Program-made: the position numbers and the translations under genes | Shown here: in pieces, positions 31,141 to 38,532 of the stretch | How positions within the stretch are numbered: position 1 is the stretch's first letter | Layout: each line of letters starts with the position of its first letter | Notes under the pieces: generated by a model | What the model saw: the letters and a program-made list of their open reading frames with translations, nothing else | Database searches by the model: none | What the model was told of the DNA's origin: nothing | Assembly (NCBI GenBank): GCA_016294035.1 | Contig: JAEDCT010000004.1 | Location: 62,001-126,000, forward strand | DNA length: 64,000 bases | Direction: 5' to 3' | Source: Treponema sp. | GTDB lineage: Bacteria; Spirochaetota; Spirochaetia; Treponematales; Treponemataceae

Positions 31141-32838
31141 GTGAACAGAAAGTTTGTTTTTTTGCCAGTAGTATTTTCTCTTATTGCAGTATTGTCTTCA
31201 TGTTTCATGGCACCATCCTCTGATGATTCGGGTGCAGTGAGAATTGCCCTTCCTGTGGTTCAGGGGGTAAATGCTTCTGTTTATGGATCAAGATCTGATG
31301 TCCCTGCTGGTTCTGGAACATTTATTATTGAAGTTGACTGTGGTTCAGTGAAAAGAACTTTGCCTGGTATGGAAGGCCAGGTTCTTGTTGTGGACAACCT
31401 GCCTCTTGGAACCTGCAATATTACGGGAACATATTTTGATTCCAATAAGAATGAAGCTGCCTACGGAAAGGAATCCTGTACAATTGTTGCCGGGGATCCT
31501 GTTCCGGTTGTGCTGACCCTTTATTACAATATTCTTGACAGGATTGAATCCCTTACATTGATTTCGGCAAAAAAAGAATACAGTACCTATGAGACTCTTG
31601 ATCCAAAAAAGGATTGTGTTGTCATGGCAAATCTTTTCAACGGATACTCTTGTCTTCTTTCAGATGAGTATGGAAAAAATGTTTTTGTTGATGTGAAGGC
31701 TGTCCAGGATACGGAAGAATCTGTTTCTGATACTGGAGAATCCGGAGGTTCAGGTTCGGCAACCCATGAATTTGATTCTGTTGAAGGAAACTTTACTGTT
31801 ACAATCTATGCAAATACTCCAAGTAACGGCACAAAGTCAGTTTCATATAACGTAACCACAAGAAATTACTGGAAAGAGCTTTGCAATAAGATATTTGAAA
31901 TAGATTCAGGTGACTTTTCATATACCATTGATCGTGATATGTATGCTTATGATACTTGTTTATGCATGGGAAACATCAAAATAGTTTCATCCGGTGATTA
32001 TTCCATAAAGAGAGCTTCAACCTTCTTGAGTGAGAGATCCTGGTTATTTGAGGTTTCCGGAACGCTTGTCCTTGGTGATGGGAAAAACAAAATTATCCTT
32101 GACGGCCAGACAAATGTGGCAGACCTTTACAAGAGCAATACCGATTCTGTCATTAGAATTGATGATGGCGGTTCCCTGGTCATGAATGGTGTTGTGGCAA
32201 AAAATAATCTTGTTTCTGGAACCTCACATGGAGCCGTGATTTCTTCAGAAGAAAACAATAGCGGCGGGTCAAGTGTTGAATTAACCGGATGCACTTTTGA
32301 AAACAATGTGAACATGTCTACGCATGGTGGTGCAATTTATTTGGCTAAGGGGGTTCCTCTCACTGTAAAAGGTTGTGTCTTTGATGGAAATTCCTGTGAA
32401 TACAATCTGGGTGCAGAAGGACAGGGCGGTGCAATCTACTGTACGGACAGAATTGAAGTCACTGATTCAACATTCAGGAAAAACAAGGATGGTGCCAATG
32501 GCGGTGCTGCGGTCTATGTGGCATTATGCAATAATACATCTGGAAATAATGTTGATGTTATAATGACGAATGTAAAATTCCTCAATAATATTTCCTCGGA
32601 ATCTGTTGTATATGTTAACCAGGCAGCTGGTACAAATAGAAATGTTGTCATCAAAAACGTGGAGTTTTCCTATGATGATCCGAGTGTTCCGCTGTTTGTT
32701 TTTGGAAGCGTGGAAGAAATTGAGTTTGCGGGAAAAATGACAAACATAGCATCATCTATGCCATTGAAAATCAAGAAAACAGCCACAGAGACTCCATTTA
32801 ATACAAATGGAATCTCAAATATTGAGCTTGTGGATTAG
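31141..32838 (+). CDS. Lipoprotein with Pmp-like beta-helix repeats
   Basis: The 565-residue product has a lipoprotein signal: hydrophobic core then 'VLSSC', Cys21 being the lipidated residue. After an Ig-like N-terminal half, residues about 330-530 show the twin motifs of chlamydial polymorphic membrane proteins, 'GGAI/GGAA' (at 'HGGAIYLA', 'GGAIYCT', 'GGAAVYVA') and F-x-x-N (FENN, FDGN, FRKN, FLNN), one per turn of a right-handed beta-helix. There is no C-terminal autotransporter barrel, so it is anchored by lipid only. GTG 31141 is chosen because GGCGGAG (31125-31131) directly abuts the earlier ATG 31132 and is correctly spaced only for the GTG. A surface or periplasmic binding role is inferred. 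Confidence 0.8.
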   Translation: MNRKFVFLPVVFSLIAVLSSCFMAPSSDDSGAVRIALPVVQGVNASVYGSRSDVPAGSGTFIIEVDCGSVKRTLPGMEGQVLVVDNLPLGTCNITGTYFDSNKNEAAYGKESCTIVAGDPVPVVLTLYYNILDRIESLTLISAKKEYSTYETLDPKKDCVVMANLFNGYSCLLSDEYGKNVFVDVKAVQDTEESVSDTGESGGSGSATHEFDSVEGNFTVTIYANTPSNGTKSVSYNVTTRNYWKELCNKIFEIDSGDFSYTIDRDMYAYDTCLCMGNIKIVSSGDYSIKRASTFLSERSWLFEVSGTLVLGDGKNKIILDGQTNVADLYKSNTDSVIRIDDGGSLVMNGVVAKNNLVSGTSHGAVISSEENNSGGSSVELTGCTFENNVNMSTHGGAIYLAKGVPLTVKGCVFDGNSCEYNLGAEGQGGAIYCTDRIEVTDSTFRKNKDGANGGAAVYVALCNNTSGNNVDVIMTNVKFLNNISSESVVYVNQAAGTNRNVVIKNVEFSYDDPSVPLFVFGSVEEIEFAGKMTNIASSMPLKIKKTATETPFNTNGISNIELVD

Positions 32839-32901
32839 TTTTTTATGACTTGCGGGTATGCCCATGAATCGCTGATATAGAAAATTATTTTATGAAATTT
32901 A

Positions 32902-32931
32902 TTGACGATAAAGCATGTTTTTTATTATCTT
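32902..32931 (+). promoter_or_regulatory. Predicted grpE promoter
   Basis: TTGACG (32902-32907) with TATCTT (32926-32931) at 18 bases; a short inverted repeat TTATCT-TTT-AGATAA overlaps the -10. No CIRCE element (the HrcA operator) is seen here. Confidence 0.4.
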
Positions 32932-32953
32932 TTAGATAAATTAAGGAAAGAAA

Positions 32954-33598
32954 ATGAGCACAGAAAACGAAGAAAAGACAGAAGTAAAGGAAGAAATCAA
33001 GGAAAATCTGTCAGAAACTCAGGAAACTGAGGAATCTCAGAAATCTCAGGAAACTGAGGAACAGCCATGTGAAAATGCAGAGGAATCAAAGGAAGACGCA
33101 GCTCCTCTTTCAGACATAGAAAAAATAGCTGCTCTTGAAGCAAGGGTTGAGGAACTTGAGGCTCAGAATGCTGAGTTGAAGAATCAGGTTTTGCTCCGTG
33201 CTGCAGATTTTGAGAATTACAGAAAGCGTGCCATTGCAGACAAGCAGGATGCAATTGACTATGCAAATACAAATCTTCTGAAGGATCTTCTTGAGAGTAT
33301 TGATAATTTTGACCGCACGGTAGAGGCTGCTGCTACTGCCACTGATGCAAAAACTATTGCAGACGGCGTGTCAATGGTTTCAAAGAATCTTGTGAATCTT
33401 CTTGAGACAAAATATTCTCTTGCATCTTACGGTGCACAGGGAGATGTCTTTGATCCTTCCCTTCATGAGGCAATCGGCAGAATGGAAGGTGATGTTGAGG
33501 AACCTGTTCTTAATGCAGTTTATCTTAAGGGATACAAGCTTAAGGATCGCGTTATAAGAAGCGCAAAGGTTATGGTTACAGTGCCTAAAGACAAGTAG
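32954..33598 (+). CDS. grpE: DnaK nucleotide-exchange factor GrpE
   Basis: GrpE speeds ADP release from DnaK. The 214-residue protein has a long acidic, Glu/Gln/Ser-rich N-terminus (1-55), the helical dimer stalk (about 56-115) and the beta-wing domain with 'GDVFDPSLHEAIG' and the terminal 'GYKLKDRVIRSAKVMV'. AAGGAAAG lies upstream of the ATG. Unlike many bacteria, no hrcA repressor gene precedes it in this window. dnaK follows after 123 bases, far enough for its own promoter. Confidence 0.95.
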   Translation: MSTENEEKTEVKEEIKENLSETQETEESQKSQETEEQPCENAEESKEDAAPLSDIEKIAALEARVEELEAQNAELKNQVLLRAADFENYRKRAIADKQDAIDYANTNLLKDLLESIDNFDRTVEAAATATDAKTIADGVSMVSKNLVNLLETKYSLASYGAQGDVFDPSLHEAIGRMEGDVEEPVLNAVYLKGYKLKDRVIRSAKVMVTVPKDK

Positions 33599-33618
33599 TG
33601 TATTGAGGCAGTTTGTTT

Positions 33619-33648
33619 TTGTACATTTTTAGTGCTTGTCACTAGTAT
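33619..33648 (+). promoter_or_regulatory. Possible dnaK promoter with short inverted repeat
   Basis: TTGTAC (33619-33624) and TAGTAT (33643-33648) are 18 bases apart. TAGTG (33630-33634) and CACTA (33640-33644) form a 5-bp inverted repeat across the spacer and -10. The match is modest and the operator role is unproven. Confidence 0.3.
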
Positions 33649-33721
33649 TAATTTTATAGATTTTTGGGTTTTAGTTTACATGACTTAATGTTCATTAAAT
33701 TAAAAACCGGAGGATTTTGTT

Positions 33722-35662
33722 ATGGGAAAGATTATTGGTATTGACTTGGGAACAACAAACTCTTGTGTTGCTGTTATGGAAAACGGACAGCCTGTTGTAA
33801 TCCAAAACTCTGAGGGTGGAAGAACTACTCCTTCTATCGTTGGTTTCACTGCAAAGGGAGACAGAGTTGTAGGTATTCCTGCCAAGAACCAGATGGTTAC
33901 AAATCCAAAGAATACAATTTATTCTGCAAAGCGTCTTATTGGTCTTAAGTATTCAGACCTTAAGGGAGAGGCAACAAAGCTTCCTTACACTGTTATTGAC
34001 AACGGATCTGATGTTCGCGTTGAAGTTTCAGAAAACGGATCTACAAAGAGGTATTCTCCACAGGAAATCAGTGCCTTCGTTCTTCAGAAGATGAAGAAGA
34101 CTGCAGAAGACTATCTTGGAACAACAGTCACAGAAGCTGTAATTACTGTTCCTGCTTACTTCAATGATGCTCAGCGCCAGGCTACAAAGGATGCCGGTAG
34201 GATTGCTGGTCTTGATGTTAAGCGCATCATCAACGAACCAACAGCTGCAGCTCTTGCATTCGGTTTTGGAAAGGATCAGTCAAAGGAAAGAACTGTTGCA
34301 GTTTATGACCTTGGTGGTGGTACATTTGATATTTCCATCCTTGAACTTGCAGACGGTGTTTATGAAGTTAAGTCAACAAATGGTGATACACAGCTTGGTG
34401 GAGATGACTGGGACCGTGTAATTGTTAACTGGCTAATTGATGAATTCAAGAAGGAATCGGGAATTGATCTTTCTGGAGATCCAATGGCTATGCAGCGTCT
34501 CCGTGATGAGGCTGAAAAGGCAAAGATCAGCCTTTCTAACCAGACTTCAGTTGACATCAACCTTCCATTCATTACTGCTGATGCAACAGGACCAAAGCAC
34601 CTTCAGAAGTCACTTACACGCGCTCAGTTTGAGCAGATGACAGACCACCTGTTCCAGGCAACAAAGGAACCTTGTGAAAAGGCTATCCGTGATGCAGGAA
34701 TCAATCCATCAGAAATTGATGAGGTTCTTCTTGTAGGTGGATCTTCACGCATGCCAAAGGTTCAGGAAATCATCAAGCAGATCTTCGGAAAGGAAGGAAA
34801 CCACACTGTTAACCCGGATGAGGCTGTTGCAGTTGGTGCAGCTATTCAGGGTGGTGTTCTCGGTGGAGACGTTAAGGACATTCTTCTTCTTGACGTTACA
34901 CCTCTTTCTCTTGGTATTGAAACAATGGGTGGAGTATTCACAAAGCTTATTGAACGCAATACTACAATTCCAACAAATAAGAGCCAGGTATTCTCTACAG
35001 CAGCAGACAATCAGACTGCAGTATCAATCCATGTTCTTCAGGGTGAACGTCCAATGGCTGCACAGAACCGTACTCTCGGAAATTTTGACCTTGTTGGAAT
35101 CACCCCGGCTCCTCGTGGAGTTCCACAGATTGAAGTTACATTTGATATTGATGCTAACGGAATTGTTAAGGTTAGCGCAAAGGATAAGGGAACTGGAAAA
35201 GAACAGCAGATTCAGATTACATCTTCTTCAGGTTTGAGCGAGGAAGAAATCAACCGCATGGTTAAGGATGCAGAAGCTAATGCTGCAGAAGACCAGAAGA
35301 AGAGAGATGCAGTTGATGCAAAGAATGAAGCTGATGGAATGATTTTCCAGTGTGAAAAGTCACTCAAGGATCTTGGAGACAAGGTTAGTGCTGATGACAA
35401 GTCAAAGATTGAGGCTGCAATAAAGGATCTTAAGGATGCTGTTGCAACTGACAATGTTGATGATATTAAGGCAAAGACAGAAGCATTGAAGCAGGCATCT
35501 TACAAGATGGCAGAAGAACTCTACAAGCAGCAGGGTGCTCAGGGCGCAGCAAACGGACCTCAGAATGCAAATTCAGGTGCAGATGCTGGTTCTGCTAATT
35601 CCGGCTCATCTTCAGGTTTTGACAAGGGCAAGGCTGATGATGTTGAATATGAGGTTCACTAA
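33722..35662 (+). CDS. dnaK: Chaperone DnaK (Hsp70)
   Basis: DnaK binds exposed hydrophobic peptides in an ATP-driven cycle with DnaJ and GrpE. The 646-residue protein opens with 'GKIIGIDLGTTNSCVAVMEN' and has 'VYDLGGGTFDISIL' (phosphate loop), 'VLLVGGSSRMP' (adenosine motif), the interdomain linker 'DILLLDVTPLSLGIE' and a Gly/Asn/Ser-rich C-terminal tail ending in 'DDVEYEVH'. GGAGG with a suitable spacer precedes the ATG. A strong hairpin terminator follows, which should make DnaK much more abundant than DnaJ. Confidence 0.98.
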   Translation: MGKIIGIDLGTTNSCVAVMENGQPVVIQNSEGGRTTPSIVGFTAKGDRVVGIPAKNQMVTNPKNTIYSAKRLIGLKYSDLKGEATKLPYTVIDNGSDVRVEVSENGSTKRYSPQEISAFVLQKMKKTAEDYLGTTVTEAVITVPAYFNDAQRQATKDAGRIAGLDVKRIINEPTAAALAFGFGKDQSKERTVAVYDLGGGTFDISILELADGVYEVKSTNGDTQLGGDDWDRVIVNWLIDEFKKESGIDLSGDPMAMQRLRDEAEKAKISLSNQTSVDINLPFITADATGPKHLQKSLTRAQFEQMTDHLFQATKEPCEKAIRDAGINPSEIDEVLLVGGSSRMPKVQEIIKQIFGKEGNHTVNPDEAVAVGAAIQGGVLGGDVKDILLLDVTPLSLGIETMGGVFTKLIERNTTIPTNKSQVFSTAADNQTAVSIHVLQGERPMAAQNRTLGNFDLVGITPAPRGVPQIEVTFDIDANGIVKVSAKDKGTGKEQQIQITSSSGLSEEEINRMVKDAEANAAEDQKKRDAVDAKNEADGMIFQCEKSLKDLGDKVSADDKSKIEAAIKDLKDAVATDNVDDIKAKTEALKQASYKMAEELYKQQGAQGAANGPQNANSGADAGSANSGSSSGFDKGKADDVEYEVH

Positions 35663-35702
35663 TAGAAAGAGTATCTGGAAACTGTAGTTTTTAGAACAGA
35701 CT

Positions 35703-35762
35703 AAAGGTAATCTTCGGGGGCATTGCATTGTTTTTCCGGAGATTACCTTTTGTGATTTTTTT
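35703..35762 (+). terminator. Terminator between dnaK and dnaJ
   Basis: AAAGGTAATCT (35703-35713) extended by TCGG pairs with CCGGAGATTACCTTT (35736-35750), a stem of about 15 bp with one wobble; T-rich DNA (35751-35762) follows. It should stop most dnaK transcripts. Confidence 0.85.
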
Positions 35763-35819
35763 TGGGAGAATCAATTGGAGGCATGAACTTTTTTGTGTCT
35801 CCAGTTGTCAATTGAAAAA

Positions 35820-36965
35820 ATGGCAAAGCGTGATTATTACGAAGTTCTTGGAATTGAAAAAGGTGCAGATAAGGATGCCATCAAAAAGGCATACAGAAAG
35901 CTGGCTGTAAAATACCATCCTGATAGAAATCCCGGTGACAAGGAAGCTGAGGCTAGATTCAAGGAAGCCACTGAAGCCTATGAAGTACTCAGTGATGACG
36001 AAAAGAGACCAATCTATGACCAGTACGGACATGCCGGACTTGAAGGAATGGGCGGTGGAGCAGGCGGCGGTTATTCTCATGCATTCCATGATTTCAGCGA
36101 TATCTTTGGTGGCGGAGGATTTGGCGACATTTTCGAAAATCTGTTCGGAGGTGGCGGAGGATTCGGTTTTGGAGGTTCCTCTTCAAGGGGACGCTCGTCA
36201 AATGATGGAGCTTCATTGCGCTATGATTTGCATATTGATTTTAAGGAAGCTATTTATGGCTGCAAGAAGGAAATAAATTTCAAGCATGATGAACAGTGTC
36301 CAGACTGTCATGGTACTGGAGGAGCTCAGGGAGCTTCAAAGAAAACATGTCCAGACTGCCGTGGAATGGGTCAGGTTAGAAGAAGTGCCGGATTTTTCAG
36401 TGTTCAGCAGACATGTTCCCGCTGTAGTGGAAAGGGTACTATAATTGACAAGCCATGTTCTAAATGCCGTGGAACTGGACTCGTTTCAAGGCAGAAATCA
36501 GTTACAATCACAATTCCTGCAGGGTCAGACAATGGCAAGAGAGTTGCAATTCCCCGCATGGGAAATGCAGGTACTGATGGTGGTTCAACTGGTGACTTGA
36601 TTATCATCATTAATGTTCGTGATCACAAGTGCTTTGAACGTTCTGGAAATGATCTTTACTGTGCAGTTCCAATTTCAATTTCACAGGCTGCACTTGGTGC
36701 TGACATCAGTATCAGGACTCTTGATGACAGGACTATCACAATAAAAATTCCTGCAGGAACATCTCAGGGCAAGCTTTTGCGCATTAAGGATGAGGGAGTT
36801 CCAAATGCAGACAGGTCAAGAAAAGGTGATCTGTATGTAAAGGTTATTGTGCAGCTTCCTACAAAGCTTACAAGACAGATGCAGGAGGCAATGCAGGAAT
36901 ATGCCAGGGCAGAAAATCCTGTTACAAATCCAGAATTGATGACTTTGGATTCATTGCGAGACTGA
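35820..36965 (+). CDS. dnaJ: Co-chaperone DnaJ (Hsp40)
   Basis: The 381-residue protein is a full type I DnaJ: J-domain with His-Pro-Asp at 33-35, a Gly/Phe-rich region (about 75-125), four zinc motifs CPDCHGTG, CPDCRGMG, CSRCSGKG and CSKCRGTG, and the substrate-binding C-terminal domains. I chose ATG 35820 because it gives the canonical 'MAKRDYYEVLG', but it has no Shine-Dalgarno. GGAGG lies 39 bases upstream (35777-35781) inside a possible hairpin (35773-35812), and an in-frame GTG at 35793 would add nine residues. It lies downstream of the dnaK terminator and is followed by its own terminator. Confidence 0.96.
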   Translation: MAKRDYYEVLGIEKGADKDAIKKAYRKLAVKYHPDRNPGDKEAEARFKEATEAYEVLSDDEKRPIYDQYGHAGLEGMGGGAGGGYSHAFHDFSDIFGGGGFGDIFENLFGGGGGFGFGGSSSRGRSSNDGASLRYDLHIDFKEAIYGCKKEINFKHDEQCPDCHGTGGAQGASKKTCPDCRGMGQVRRSAGFFSVQQTCSRCSGKGTIIDKPCSKCRGTGLVSRQKSVTITIPAGSDNGKRVAIPRMGNAGTDGGSTGDLIIIINVRDHKCFERSGNDLYCAVPISISQAALGADISIRTLDDRTITIKIPAGTSQGKLLRIKDEGVPNADRSRKGDLYVKVIVQLPTKLTRQMQEAMQEYARAENPVTNPELMTLDSLRD

Positions 36966-36987
36966 TTTTTTTTCAGATAGAGAATCA

Positions 36988-37043
36988 GGAAAATCCGTGG
37001 GTTTTGGTTTTATCACTTTCAGGCCATGGATTTTCCTTTTTTT
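36988..37043 (+). terminator. Terminator after dnaJ
   Basis: GGAAAATCCGTGG (36988-37000) pairs with CCATGGATTTTCC (37024-37036), 13 bp with one wobble, followed by seven T's. Confidence 0.88.
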
Positions 37044-37074
37044 CTGGAGATTTTAGAGGGCTTCTAATAAAAAT

Positions 37075-37103
37075 TTCATATTTTGCCGATAATATGTTAT
37101 AAT
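37075..37103 (+). promoter_or_regulatory. Predicted promoter of the phosphatase-STAS operon
   Basis: TTCATA (37075-37080), 17 bases, TATAAT (37098-37103). The leader of about 12 bases carries an AGG Shine-Dalgarno just before ATG 37123. Confidence 0.5.
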
Positions 37104-37122
37104 ATTGTCTGCGAGGTAGGAA

Positions 37123-38523
37123 ATGTACAGAAGTCGAAAACGCATAATCAGCATAGTCGGTAATGTTCTGTTGTCTGTGATTATTTTATACAGTGTTACC
37201 GCAATATTCAAACCAATTCTGTCGGGAAATCCATATACCAAGTTTTTTTCATTCCTGACATCAGCAATTGTTACTTCGATTATTATCAATCTTGTCCACA
37301 AGTGCTCATCATTTCTGAAATTCAAGGCAAAGGAAAACTCTTTGTATACACGGGAAACTGGAATTATCTCGGAATTTATCTCAAGCATGAGATCGTGCTA
37401 TTCCCTTGATGACCTTTTTGAACAGATAGCAAGAGTCCTTGAAGAGAAAGCAGATTGCGCTGTTCTTCTCATTGACAAGACAAAAAACTATGTGCTGTAC
37501 AACAGCCCGAACCGTATCACAACCAGTTCATCGGTAATGAATAATCTTGAACTGCGTTTTTCTGCAGACTGGAAGGAGGGCTATTCATTTATTGGCGATG
37601 AATTCGGAGTTGTTTCCAGCTCCCGCACTGCACGTGGATTTTTGATCTGCCATGACAAGATTCACATGTATGTTATGTGCCGTTACACAAAGCTTATTGA
37701 TACTGAGATTTTCCCGGTGTTCCACGAGGAATTCATCCGATTTCTTCAGCGTTCACGAACAATTACTGACCTTTCTGAAATTGCATCTCTTTCACGCGAA
37801 TGGAAACAGCTTGCAGATACACAGCGTTCGTTCCTTCCTCCTGTAATGCCAAAAATCGACAAGCTTCAGGTTGCCGCATACTTCAGGCCTTTGGTTAACG
37901 TTTCCGGAGACTATTATACTGTTCTTCCAATTTCACCTGCAAAGACTCTTCTTATGCTTGGTGACGTTTCAGGAAAAGGTCTTGCCGCCGCCCTGGTCAT
38001 GGGTTTGGTTATGAATACTGTAAAGATTCTTGAAAACAAGGAAGATCTTCCTGCCATGATTCGTGCCATTCATAAGGCCATTAAGGGAATGAAGCTTCAG
38101 GATAAGTATACTGTTATTTTCATTGGTATCGTTGATACGGAACGCATGGTCATCAACTATGTCAATGCATCCATGTCCGATCCTCTTATCATTACAAATT
38201 CACCTTCAGGGTACAGAATCCGTCCTCTGACATCTAACTGTTCTCTTGTTGGTATTATTGATATTGATGAAGTTGTTGTTGCTGAACAGAAATTGTTCCG
38301 TGATGATGTTATTCTCATGGCTTCCGATGGTGTTTCAGAAGTAATGAATGAAGAAGGCGTTGAGCTTGGAGATACTGAGCTTTACGATGAAACAATTAAG
38401 TCAAGTGCAGCTAAGACTCCTCAGGAATTCATTGATGACGTTGTAAATCTTATCATGGAATACAACGGCGGAAAAAAGCTTCGTGATGACGTTACAATGA
38501 TGGTTGCTAAAGTTGGAAGATAG
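37123..38523 (+). CDS. Membrane-anchored SpoIIE/RsbU-type PP2C phosphatase
   Basis: The 466-residue protein has two N-terminal membrane helices (about 8-29 and 41-59), a GAF-like middle (about 90-215) and a C-terminal PP2C domain of SpoIIE/RsbU type. These phosphatases remove phosphate from STAS anti-sigma antagonists in partner switching. Metal-binding positions: Asp263 in 'NVSGDYYTV' (family GGDFYD; the second Asp is Thr here), Asp281 in 'GDVSGKGLAAA', Asp402 in 'ASDGVSE' and Asp455/456 in 'RDDVTM'. It is therefore likely active. It is the first gene of a four-gene run with a second phosphatase, a STAS protein and a VanY-like lipoprotein. Confidence 0.88.
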   Translation: MYRSRKRIISIVGNVLLSVIILYSVTAIFKPILSGNPYTKFFSFLTSAIVTSIIINLVHKCSSFLKFKAKENSLYTRETGIISEFISSMRSCYSLDDLFEQIARVLEEKADCAVLLIDKTKNYVLYNSPNRITTSSSVMNNLELRFSADWKEGYSFIGDEFGVVSSSRTARGFLICHDKIHMYVMCRYTKLIDTEIFPVFHEEFIRFLQRSRTITDLSEIASLSREWKQLADTQRSFLPPVMPKIDKLQVAAYFRPLVNVSGDYYTVLPISPAKTLLMLGDVSGKGLAAALVMGLVMNTVKILENKEDLPAMIRAIHKAIKGMKLQDKYTVIFIGIVDTERMVINYVNASMSDPLIITNSPSGYRIRPLTSNCSLVGIIDIDEVVVAEQKLFRDDVILMASDGVSEVMNEEGVELGDTELYDETIKSSAAKTPQEFIDDVVNLIMEYNGGKKLRDDVTMMVAKVGR

Positions 38524-38532
38524 GGGTAGAAG

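Noticed and set aside
32839..33721. A CIRCE/HrcA operator expected at grpE or dnaK
   Set aside because: No TTAGCACTC-N9-GAGTGCTAA-like repeat is present; the only inverted repeats are short (TTATCT-TTT-AGATAA and TAGTG-N5-CACTA).
35783..35815. Short leader peptide (ATG AAC ... TGA) just upstream of dnaJ
   Set aside because: The GGAGG lies only one base from this ATG, too close to act as its Shine-Dalgarno, and the sequence is better explained as a hairpin.
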